A stretch of DNA of 64,000 bases from Desulfarculus sp. (GTDB lineage: Bacteria; Desulfobacterota; Desulfarculia; Desulfarculales; Desulfarculaceae): NCBI GenBank assembly GCA_016218705.1, contig JACRDC010000031.1, forward strand, positions 1 through 64,000, read 5' to 3'. Below are positions 8,797 to 16,359 of this stretch, piece by piece (within the stretch, counting starts at the first letter, position 1; every line of letters starts with the position of its first letter). Under the pieces are notes generated by a model. It made no database searches and was not told where the DNA came from. It saw only the letters and a list, made by a program, of their open reading frames with translations. The translations under genes were made by a program, and so were the position numbers.

Positions 8797-11700
8797 CGCC
8801 GGCCTCCCAGGGGTCGTCGTCCAGGCCCACCGTGGGCCGCGCCCGGCAGACCAGCGCATAGGGGCAGTATTGACAATGCTCGCGGCTGGGCCGGGGGGCC
8901 AGGTCTCCCTGGCTCAGGTTGGTCCACAGGCCTTGCACATGGTTGTACAGGTTGGGCTGGCCGGCCTGGGCCTGGGCCTGGCGGGTGGCCGGGTCGCGGG
9001 CCAGCAGGGCGTCACCCGGTGACAGGTCACGGGTGTAACACCTTTTTTCACCCGGCAGACGGGTGTTGACCAGCCGGGCCGACAACACCTGGCCAGGCCC
9101 GGCGAACAGCTCCGCCGCCCCGGCCAGGTAAATGGGTATTTGCAGGCTGCCCTCCAGGGGCGGGTCGCCCGGCGGCGCATTTTTACCCGGCAAGGGTGGA
9201 TAGGCGGCCTGGCGCGGAATGGCCGGCTGGCTGGTGTGCTTGTAGTCGGTGAGGCGCAGGCGCCCCGGCCCCTGGTCCAGGCGGTCCAGCCGCCCCACCA
9301 GGGTGAGCGGCGCTCCGCCATCCACGGCCAGGGTCAGGCCCTCCCGCCCCTGGCCGTCCAACACGGCCTCCACGGCCAGGGGCCGCAGGCCCTCCAGCTC
9401 CCGCCACTCGGCCTCCACCACCTGGCCCAGGCTGGCCAGGAGGGCCTGGCGCCGGGCCAGCCAGACCAGGTCATGACCAAAGACGCCCTGGCCGCGCAGG
9501 TCCTCCCGGGCCTGGTCCAGACAGCGGGTCAGGCGCTCCCGCCGGGCCGGCCCGTCCCAGGCCGGATCGAACTCGCCGGGGGCGAAGAACAGGGCCAGGG
9601 CGTGGTGCACCCACTGGCCCTCGGAGCGGCGCTCGATGTCCCAGCCGGGCTGGCCCTCCTCGGCCAGGCCAAGCAGGCGGCTGAAATACCAGGACAAGGG
9701 GCAGGCGGCGTAGGTCTCCAGGGACGAGGGCGACAGGCGGCGGGCTTCGGGCCGGGCCAGTCTATCGCGCAAAAGCTCCAGGGCCGGGCCGGCCAAGAGC
9801 CTCCCGGCAAAGGCGCCGGAGGCGGCCAGGCGCGCCGGGCCGGCCAGCAGGTCCAGGGCGGCCCGCTCCTGTTCCACCCGTGCCCGCGCCGCGATGTCTT
9901 GCCAACGCCGGGCCTGCTCCGGTTCGCTAAGCAGGCGCTCCAGCAGGGCGCTGGCCAGGCCGGCCTGCTCCGGGGGCGCGCCAGGGCGCAAGAGGGCGCC
10001 GGCCAGGCCGCCCCACAGGGCCAGGGGCTCGCGGGCCTCGGCCAGGGGCGGCAACTGGCCGAATACCCCGCCGGCCGGAGAGGGTAGGTCCTGGCCCCGC
10101 AACCTGGCCAGATCGCTCAGCACAAAGGCCGGGGCCTGGGGCCGGCCCGTGGCGTCGGAGGCGGCTGAGGTCAACCAAGCCCCCTCCCGGGCCGAGGAGA
10201 GCAACAACACCAGGCGCAGCACCTGGCCGCCGTACTCCTCTTCCTCGGTGCGCCACACCGGCAGGCCGGCCCGGCGCCCCAGGTCCAGGCGCTCCTGCCG
10301 CGACAGCAGATGCTGGGCTGGCCGCCGGGGGAACTCAGCCTGGCTCAGGCCGCCCATGAGCAGGGTATGGGGCCTGAGGCCCTGGGCATCCTCCAGGCGC
10401 AGCACGGCCACGCCACCGGCCTGGCCCTGCCCCGCGCCCACCTCGGCCCGGGCCAGCACCTCCCGCCACAGGGCCAGGCAGCGCCCGGGACTCAAGGGCT
10501 CCGCGCCGCCAACCTGGTCCGCCGCCTGCTCCAGGGCCTGCCGGGCCTGCTTGAGCCCCTGCCAGGCGGCCAGGTCGGCCACGGCCACTTCCTGGGGCCA
10601 AGGGCAGGCAGCGCCGCCCTGCCCCGCCGCCCCAGCCAGGCCAGGGGGGGCCAGGCGCATGAGGACCTGGCCCACGGCCCGGGCATAACCCCCCAGGGCC
10701 TGGGGCTCCTCCAGGCCCAGGCCAGCCAGGCCGGCTTGCAGGCCCTGGCAGGCCCGGGCCAAAAGCTCCAGCGCCGCGCCCTCCCGGCCCGGCCAGCGTT
10801 GGGCGGCCCGGCGCAACCAAGCCGCCGCCGGGGTCTCGCGGCCATCCACGTAGCCCGCCCGGGCCAACAGGCGCCCCGCACCTGGCGGCACCGCCTGCCC
10901 CGGCCCCAGGAGCCAGGCCGCCAGGGGAGCGGCCAGGTAGGGCGATTCCCAGACCTGGGCCAACTCCGGGCGGGTGTAGCCGCTTAGCGGCAGGGCCAAA
11001 AGGCCCAGCAGGGCCTGGGCCAGGGGATGGGCGGCCAGGGGTTGGCCCCGCCGGAAGCTCAGAGGCAGGCCCAGGCGGCCAGCAACGTCGGCGGCCAGGG
11101 GGCCGTAGAGGGCAAGATCAGGGAAAACCAGGGCGATGTGGTGGGCGGGCACCCCTGCCTCCACCAGGTCCAGGGCGCGGCGCGCCAGGGCCTCCACCTC
11201 GGCGTAGCGGCCAGGCAGGCGCCGCAGTTCCAGGGCCGGGCTGGGCTGCTCTGGCCCAGCTTGGGAGGGGTCCAGTACCCGGGCGGCCAATTCGGCCAGG
11301 GGGCCGGACCGGGGCGGCCGCCATACCACCTCTATATCACCCCCGTGGCCGGACTCCAGGGCCTGGGCCGTGGCCGCCAGGAGGCCGTACACCCCCCAAG
11401 GGTCTGCGCGGGGCTCCAACAGGGCGAAGCAGACCCGCACCGGCATTAGGCGGGCCAGACCTCCCAGCAGGCGCACCTCCAGGGGGCGCAGCCACAGGGC
11501 CTGGCGCACCTCCAGGCCGGACCAGCCCTCCAGCAGGGGGGGCAGTTGGCCCTTGGTCAGCCAGGCCTCCAGCCCGGCCAGGCAATCGGCCTGGTCGGCC
11601 AGGCCCAGGCTGTCCAGCCGCTCCTGGTACTGGGCCAGCAATTGGGCCAGGGCACTAAGCCGCTCCGAGGCCCGGGCCGAGGCCAACCCCAGCAACTGCT

Positions 11701-12040
11701 GGGAATCGAAACCCGCGGCCTTGACCTGCACCAACAGCCGCCACAGGCCATGGGGTAGGCGCCGGCCCTGGCGCAGGCCCGCGAACAGGCCCTGGCCCGG
11801 CGCCTCCTGGCGCAATATCTGGTGCAACAAGAGGGGGCCGGCCAGCTCAGCCAGGGGACGCCGGCCCACCAGGGGGGGCATCTGGCTAAATAGGCGCTCG
11901 AATATGCCGTGGCGCCCCTGGAAGGTGAAGAGCCGGCCAGCCAGGTGGAGGCCGCCGGAGGAGGCGGCCAACTCCCGCTGGCGCTGTTCCAGGGCCAGGC
12001 GGGAGGGCCATATCTCGGCCCAGGCCGCGTCAGGGCTCAC
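8789..12040 (-). CDS. addB: AddB: helicase-nuclease subunit B with iron-sulfur cluster
   Basis: A 1083-residue partner of AddA. The C-terminal nuclease has LVGRLDRLDQG and RLTDYKHT, and is framed by cysteines in TYAACPLSW and EHCQYCPYALVC, matching the one plus C-x2-C-x5-C pattern that holds the [4Fe-4S] cluster of Bacillus AddB. No Walker A is visible near the N terminus, consistent with a degenerate AddB motor. The GTG at 12040 is chosen because the open frame beyond it (to 12511) only mirrors mltB; GTG and the mltB TGA overlap as GTGA, so translation is coupled. Confidence 0.85.
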   Translation of the reverse strand: MSPDAAWAEIWPSRLALEQRQRELAASSGGLHLAGRLFTFQGRHGIFERLFSQMPPLVGRRPLAELAGPLLLHQILRQEAPGQGLFAGLRQGRRLPHGLWRLLVQVKAAGFDSQQLLGLASARASERLSALAQLLAQYQERLDSLGLADQADCLAGLEAWLTKGQLPPLLEGWSGLEVRQALWLRPLEVRLLGGLARLMPVRVCFALLEPRADPWGVYGLLAATAQALESGHGGDIEVVWRPPRSGPLAELAARVLDPSQAGPEQPSPALELRRLPGRYAEVEALARRALDLVEAGVPAHHIALVFPDLALYGPLAADVAGRLGLPLSFRRGQPLAAHPLAQALLGLLALPLSGYTRPELAQVWESPYLAAPLAAWLLGPGQAVPPGAGRLLARAGYVDGRETPAAAWLRRAAQRWPGREGAALELLARACQGLQAGLAGLGLEEPQALGGYARAVGQVLMRLAPPGLAGAAGQGGAACPWPQEVAVADLAAWQGLKQARQALEQAADQVGGAEPLSPGRCLALWREVLARAEVGAGQGQAGGVAVLRLEDAQGLRPHTLLMGGLSQAEFPRRPAQHLLSRQERLDLGRRAGLPVWRTEEEEYGGQVLRLVLLLSSAREGAWLTSAASDATGRPQAPAFVLSDLARLRGQDLPSPAGGVFGQLPPLAEAREPLALWGGLAGALLRPGAPPEQAGLASALLERLLSEPEQARRWQDIAARARVEQERAALDLLAGPARLAASGAFAGRLLAGPALELLRDRLARPEARRLSPSSLETYAACPLSWYFSRLLGLAEEGQPGWDIERRSEGQWVHHALALFFAPGEFDPAWDGPARRERLTRCLDQAREDLRGQGVFGHDLVWLARRQALLASLGQVVEAEWRELEGLRPLAVEAVLDGQGREGLTLAVDGGAPLTLVGRLDRLDQGPGRLRLTDYKHTSQPAIPRQAAYPPLPGKNAPPGDPPLEGSLQIPIYLAGAAELFAGPGQVLSARLVNTRLPGEKRCYTRDLSPGDALLARDPATRQAQAQAGQPNLYNHVQGLWTNLSQGDLAPRPSREHCQYCPYALVCRARPTVGLDDDPWEAGDA

Positions 12041-12960
12041 TTGATCTTGCGGGCCAGGTCCAGCACCGTGTCCACGTAGGCCTGGCTGTGGTTGTAGGTG
12101 TAGACCACCTGGTACTGCCCCTGGCGGTCCAGGCCGGGCCGCCAGCCGTGGGCGGCCAGGTAGTTGGCCACGCTGGCGATGGCGTCCGCCGTGTGGTTGA
12201 GGTCCACGCGGCCGTCCTGGTTGCCGTCGGCGCCCCACTGGAGCAGGCTGGTGGGCATGAACTGGGGCATGCCCAAGGCCCCGGCCGGCGAGCCCTTGAT
12301 GCCCAGCGGCGACAGGCCCTGCTGCTTGGCTATCTTGATGAGGCCCAGCAGCTCGCCCCGGGCCCAGGCCGCCCGCTTGGCGAAGCGCTCCTGGCACTGG
12401 GGGCTCTTGAGGTAGGCCAGTTGCCTCTTGGGCCAGACCTGGGCCAGGCGGCGCAGGGCCAGGGGCGTGTCCAGCACCGCCTGGGAGGCCAGCACCCCCA
12501 CCACCGGCCACTTGCCGGTGAAGGTGCCCAGGCCCGACTCGATATAGAGGATGGCCACCACCACCTCGGGCGGCACCCCGCTTTTGCCCTGGGCCGCCGC
12601 CAGGGCCGGCGCCTGTTGCTGGGCGAACCGCCGGCAGCGGGCCACGCTCTCGGGCAGCAGGAACTGGCGGTAGTCCCGGGGGCGCTCCTTGCGCGAGAGC
12701 ATATTGGCCAGAAGCTTGGCCTCGAAGTGCACCCCCGGGCCGCCCAGCAGGGTCTCGGCCTGGCTGGCGCTCTGGCCTTGCGAAACCAGGTAGGCCTTGA
12801 GCGGGGCCAATACCGGGTCCAGGGCGGCCAGGGCCGGGACCGGCGCCGCCAGGAGCAGACAGGCCAGGAACAGGAGGCAGGCCAGGCGCGGGGCTAGGAG
12901 CGGGGCTAGGCCCTGGGCGGGGTTTCTGCTAATCTTGCTGGCAAGCAGGTATTTGAGCAT
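12037..12960 (-). CDS. mltB: Secreted MltB-type lytic transglycosylase
   Basis: Cleaves the glycan strands of peptidoglycan in the periplasm. The 307-residue protein has a signal peptide (hydrophobic LACLLFLACLLLAAP before ALAALD), the catalytic Glu in AILYIESGLGTFTG, and the family motifs GSPAGALGMPQFMPTS and VANYLAAHGW. The ATG at 12960 gives a proper signal peptide; the frame continuing to 13392 shadows the opposite gene. Its stop overlaps the addB start, which is an odd pairing of cell-wall and DNA-repair genes. Confidence 0.85.
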   Translation of the reverse strand: MLKYLLASKISRNPAQGLAPLLAPRLACLLFLACLLLAAPVPALAALDPVLAPLKAYLVSQGQSASQAETLLGGPGVHFEAKLLANMLSRKERPRDYRQFLLPESVARCRRFAQQQAPALAAAQGKSGVPPEVVVAILYIESGLGTFTGKWPVVGVLASQAVLDTPLALRRLAQVWPKRQLAYLKSPQCQERFAKRAAWARGELLGLIKIAKQQGLSPLGIKGSPAGALGMPQFMPTSLLQWGADGNQDGRVDLNHTADAIASVANYLAAHGWRPGLDRQGQYQVVYTYNHSQAYVDTVLDLARKIK

Positions 12961-12969
12961 GGAGGCCCC

Positions 12970-13566
12970 TTGAGCGACATGATCAGGTTCCCCGGCCCGC
13001 CGGCCAAGGATGACCATGTTATCTGCGACAGCCCCTACCGCCTGCGCTGGGGGGACTGGCGCACCATCAACATCATCCAGGTGCACGTGCACCCAGCGGC
13101 CATCTACGAGGACCAGCGCCAGGAGGACCTGGCCCAGGGGCGCGACCCCGGCGGGCACATGCCCCCCCACTTCGTGCTGGACAGCGGCATGCAGGCCACG
13201 GCCCAGGCCATCCTGCGCCATCGCCAGGACGAGACGGCCCTGGAGGAGGTCTCCTACCTGGCCGCCCTGATGGAGGCCCTGGTCAACACCCCCTGCGCCA
13301 TCCTGCGCACCGACCTGATAAGGCGCGTGTACCAGGAGGTGGATAGCTTGTCCAACCGCCTGGGCCTGCGCTGGCGGGGGCGCGCCGGCCACTTCATGCT
13401 GCCGCTGAATGAGGACGCCCTCACCCCCCGGGGCTTTGAGCAGCGGGTGGCCCCCCTGGACAACCTACAGGAATTCTTCCGCGCCCTCAAGGAGATCGGC
13501 GCGGCGCGCCACCAGGCCCTGGCCAAGAGCTATGTCATCTATTATCCCCGGCACCGGGGGCTTTAG
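12970..13566 (+). CDS. Conserved-looking protein of unknown function
   Basis: 198 residues, soluble, no signal peptide or membrane helix. The sequence is rich in charged residues (HVHPAAIYEDQRQEDL, LPLNEDALTPRGFEQRVAP) and codon use matches the neighbours, so it is a real gene. I do not recognise the family. The start is TTG at 12970 (GGAGG at 12961-12965, only 4 nt away) or ATG at 12979 (13 nt away). It diverges from mltB with only 9 nt between start codons, so each promoter must lie inside the other gene. Confidence 0.6.
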   Translation: MSDMIRFPGPPAKDDHVICDSPYRLRWGDWRTINIIQVHVHPAAIYEDQRQEDLAQGRDPGGHMPPHFVLDSGMQATAQAILRHRQDETALEEVSYLAALMEALVNTPCAILRTDLIRRVYQEVDSLSNRLGLRWRGRAGHFMLPLNEDALTPRGFEQRVAPLDNLQEFFRALKEIGAARHQALAKSYVIYYPRHRGL

Positions 13567-13665
13567 GCCGGCCCGCGCGGTGCCGCGCCACAAAAAGCCT
13601 TCAAACCCTGTAGATACCATTTTTGTTGATATTTTAATTGAAGTGCCGGCTGGCATGATCTCTGG

Positions 13666-14823
13666 CTAGAAGCTCCGCCAACGGGGCTGGGCCAGCAGGA
13701 GCGGATCAGCCTGGGGATCGCCCGGCACCCCCAATAGCCAGGCCACCGCCCCCTTCTCCAGGGTGCCCAATTGGCCGGCCAGGCCCAAGAGCCGCGCCGC
13801 CCGGCTGGTGGCCGCCGCGAAGACCGTCTGCGGCCGCAACCCTGCCTCAAGCCAGCAGGCCATCTCCTTGAACAGCGCCGCCCCGTGCTCCAGGCCGTAG
13901 GAGCCGGCGTCGGAGCCCAGCACCAAGTCCACGCCCAGGCCCTCGGCCAGGCGCAGGGCCTGCATCTGGCCCTTTAGTATGTTGGCCAGGAGTTGGCGCT
14001 CCTCGGGGGTGTGGCGCCCCTCGGGGTCTTGGGCGTGGGCCTGCACCGCCGCGCAGGTGGGCAGCCAACTCACGCGGCGGGCGGCCATCTCCCGCAGCAG
14101 GGGGCGCTCCAAAAAGAAGCCATGCTCAATGGAGCGCACCCCGGCCTCCAGGCACATGCGCACCGCCTCGGCGCCGGAGGCGTGGGCCGCCACCATGAGG
14201 CCGGACTCCTCGGCGGCCCGCACGGCGGCCTCCACCTCCGGCAGGCTAAGGGCCGGGCTGTGCAGCACCTGGCCGGGGTTGTCGAAGTCCAACAACCCCG
14301 AGGCGAAGACCTTCACCACTCCGCACTGGTCCAGGGCGCGCTGCCAGGCGGCCTGGCTGAATTGCTCCGGCCCGGCCAGGCCCTGGGCCAGCCAGGAGCG
14401 CCCCGGGCCTTCAGGCCCCAGGCCCGGCCCCGAGGCGATGACCCAGGGCGGGGCCTGTCCGGGCCGGGTGCGGGGTATGGGCAATTGGGGGCGGTGCCCC
14501 AGGTCGCGCACCGCCCCTAGGCCGGCGGCCAGGCTGGCCTCCAGGTTGCTCTCCAGGGTGCCACCCAGATGCAGATGCACATGGGCGTCCAGGGGCGCCG
14601 GCGCCAGCCACAGCCCGGGCAGGGCCTGGCGCCGGGCGCCGGAATCCAGGGCCTGGCGGCCCAGGGCCAGAATGCGCCCCTGCCCCACCAGCACCGCCGG
14701 CTCGCTCGGGGGCTGGGCTGGGCCGTTTTGGCCCGCCAGGCCAGCTAGGCCCTCGGCCAGCAGGCACAGGGGCTTGTCGCCTTGCACCTGGCTGGACGGC
14801 ATGGGGGGCAGTGAACTCTCCAC
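13666..14823 (-). CDS. Metal-dependent amidohydrolase (imidazolonepropionase-like)
   Basis: A TIM-barrel hydrolase of about 385 residues. Metal ligands are visible in order: DAHVHLHLGGT (HxH), a candidate carboxylated Lys in VVKVFASG, His in MVAAHASGAEA and SIEHGFFLE, and Asp in LVLGSDAGSYG, so the site looks intact. The GTG at 14823 is chosen because GGGAAGG lies 8 nt upstream; GTG 14832 and ATG 14802 are alternatives. The substrate cannot be told; members act on cyclic amides, dipeptides or related compounds. Confidence 0.75.
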   Translation of the reverse strand: MESSLPPMPSSQVQGDKPLCLLAEGLAGLAGQNGPAQPPSEPAVLVGQGRILALGRQALDSGARRQALPGLWLAPAPLDAHVHLHLGGTLESNLEASLAAGLGAVRDLGHRPQLPIPRTRPGQAPPWVIASGPGLGPEGPGRSWLAQGLAGPEQFSQAAWQRALDQCGVVKVFASGLLDFDNPGQVLHSPALSLPEVEAAVRAAEESGLMVAAHASGAEAVRMCLEAGVRSIEHGFFLERPLLREMAARRVSWLPTCAAVQAHAQDPEGRHTPEERQLLANILKGQMQALRLAEGLGVDLVLGSDAGSYGLEHGAALFKEMACWLEAGLRPQTVFAAATSRAARLLGLAGQLGTLEKGAVAWLLGVPGDPQADPLLLAQPRWRSF

Positions 14824-14868
14824 CGGGCACACCTTCCCGCCGGCTGGCGGCTGGCCTAAGAAAGCCGG

Positions 14869-15351
14869 CTAGGCTGACAAGCGCTTCACCAGGGCGGCGA
14901 ACTGCTGGCCATAGCGCTGGCATTCGTCCAAGACCCGTTGGTCCGGAGCGCCGATGGCCAAGGGGCCGAAATGGCCGCCCTTGCGCAGGCCCTGCACCAC
15001 CATGCCGTGGATGAGCATGCCGGCCAGCATGGCCAGGATGGTGGGCTCGCCGCCGCCGCCGATGCCGCCGGTGCTGGCAAAGGCCCCGGCGGCCTTGCCC
15101 GTCAGCTCGCCCTTGCCGAACAAGGGGATGGACTCGTCCAGGAACTTCTTGACCTCGGCGGCCATGTTGCCGAAGTAGCACGGCGAACCCAAGAGGACCC
15201 CGTCGGCGGCCCGCAGGTCGTCCAGGGTGGTTTCGCCGACTTTTTTGAGCGCCACCTGGCAGCCGGCCTCTTGCACGGCCTGGGACAGGGCCTCGGCCAT
15301 CTTGCGGGTGTTGCCGCCGTGGCTGAAGTAGGCGATCAGGACTTTGGGCAT
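14869..15351 (-). CDS. Flavodoxin-fold FMN protein
   Basis: A 160-residue protein with the FMN phosphate-binding loop FSHGGNTRKMAEAL at the N terminus, then GVLLGSPCYFGNMAAEVKKFLD and a glycine-rich TGGIGGGGEPT segment, typical of WrbA/flavodoxin-like NAD(P)H:quinone oxidoreductases. ATG 15351 is preceded by GAGGAG at 8 nt. It follows a promoter-sized gap and lies upstream of the amidohydrolase in the same direction, possibly in one transcript. Confidence 0.8.
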   Translation of the reverse strand: MPKVLIAYFSHGGNTRKMAEALSQAVQEAGCQVALKKVGETTLDDLRAADGVLLGSPCYFGNMAAEVKKFLDESIPLFGKGELTGKAAGAFASTGGIGGGGEPTILAMLAGMLIHGMVVQGLRKGGHFGPLAIGAPDQRVLDECQRYGQQFAALVKRLSA

Positions 15352-15457
15352 GCAGTAGTCTCCTCTGGTCGGAAGGTTCTCATGCAATCATTGTAAAGGA
15401 GCCCACCCCTCCACGGGAAGGGCCAGTGACTCCAAGCGGCGGATAATGCCAGAATGG

Positions 15458-15994
15458 CTACTTGCCGCGCGGGCTCATCAGCAGCCGCTCGCCGTCCAGA
15501 CTCAGGTCATAGTCCTTGGCCAGGCGGCGGGAGGCCTCGTTGTCCTTGAGCTTGAGGCCGTCCGGCCCCACCCCGGCCTCGCGGCGGGCCAGGGAGCGCA
15601 GGAACCAGACCGCGATGCCCAGCACCGCGGCGATGGTGGCCAAGAAGGTGTAGAGCGAGGCCTGGTCGGCAAAGAGGGAACCCTCCGAGGGGCTGGGGTT
15701 GGGGTCCCAGGCAGGGGTGAGGCCCGTGACGATCTGCTGCCAATAGCCGCTGAAGTAGGCGATGACCACCAGCAGCAGCGCCAGGCCGGCCAGTACCAGG
15801 GGACGGTAGCGGGTCCACTGGTTGCTGTCCTGGCGCCACTTGTAATACAGGGCCAGCATGGCCTTGCGGTCCTGCTCCGGGCAGCCCTGGAAACATATCT
15901 CGATGGCCTTTTTGTGGCGGATGCCCTCCAGCAGGGCGGCGGCCTCCAGGCCCTGGTGGTGTTCCTCGCCGATCTTGATGTAGCAGTCCTGCAA
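15458..15994 (-). CDS. Two-helix membrane protein of unknown function
   Basis: 178 residues with a soluble N-terminal part (EGIRHKKAIEICFQGCPEQD), two hydrophobic helices (VLAGLALLLVVIAYF and FLATIAAVLGIAVWFL) and a charged C-terminal tail. The TTG at 15994 is supported by AGGGGGG upstream and gives a clean chain. It is the last gene of the cell-shape operon, 29 nt after the bactofilin gene, so it may be a membrane partner of that scaffold. I do not recognise the family. Confidence 0.6.
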   Translation of the reverse strand: MQDCYIKIGEEHHQGLEAAALLEGIRHKKAIEICFQGCPEQDRKAMLALYYKWRQDSNQWTRYRPLVLAGLALLLVVIAYFSGYWQQIVTGLTPAWDPNPSPSEGSLFADQASLYTFLATIAAVLGIAVWFLRSLARREAGVGPDGLKLKDNEASRRLAKDYDLSLDGERLLMSPRGK

Positions 15995-16023
15995 TTCACC
16001 CCCCTATATGGGCTGCCCAGACC

Positions 16024-16359
16024 TCACGGGCGTGGCTCATCGGCCTCGCCGGATTCCGTGGCCACCTCGATGAGCGACTGGGCCTCCTGGCCGGCCAAGA
16101 GCTCCTGCTCCACCATGGCTGGAGACGGCAGGGAGCTGGAGTCGGAGACCTTGATGGCCCCGTCCACCACTCCGCCGGGCTCGATGGACAGCGAGCGGCA
16201 GGTCACGTCGCCGTGCACCCAGCCCTGGGGCTTGACGATGACCCGGTTGCCCACGATGTTGCCCTCGATGCCGCCCTCCACCACCAGCACGTCCTGGCTG
16301 AAGACGTCGCCGCGAATGAAGGTGCCCCCCGAGAGTATGGTCAGGCTGTTGGCCGACAC
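16024..16359 (-). CDS. Bactofilin (polymer-forming cytoskeletal protein)
   Basis: A 111-residue bactofilin. The hallmark beta-helix repeat is visible (GGTFIRGDV, LVVEGGIEGNIVG, VIVKPQGWVHGDV, LSIEPGGVVDGAI), framed by short flexible ends. Bactofilins polymerise under the membrane and place cell-wall enzymes; CcmA of Helicobacter pylori is the best known case. GTG 16359 has GGAGG 8 nt upstream and directly follows the stop of the M99 peptidase gene, so the two are co-translated. Confidence 0.85.
   Translation of the reverse strand: MSANSLTILSGGTFIRGDVFSQDVLVVEGGIEGNIVGNRVIVKPQGWVHGDVTCRSLSIEPGGVVDGAIKVSDSSSLPSPAMVEQELLAGQEAQSLIEVATESGEADEPRP

Noticed and set aside
12041-12511. N-terminal extension of AddB
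   Set aside because: The added 157 residues are a Gly/Pro/Arg-rich shadow of mltB on the same strand in another frame; the GTG at 12040 overlapping the mltB stop explains the data better.
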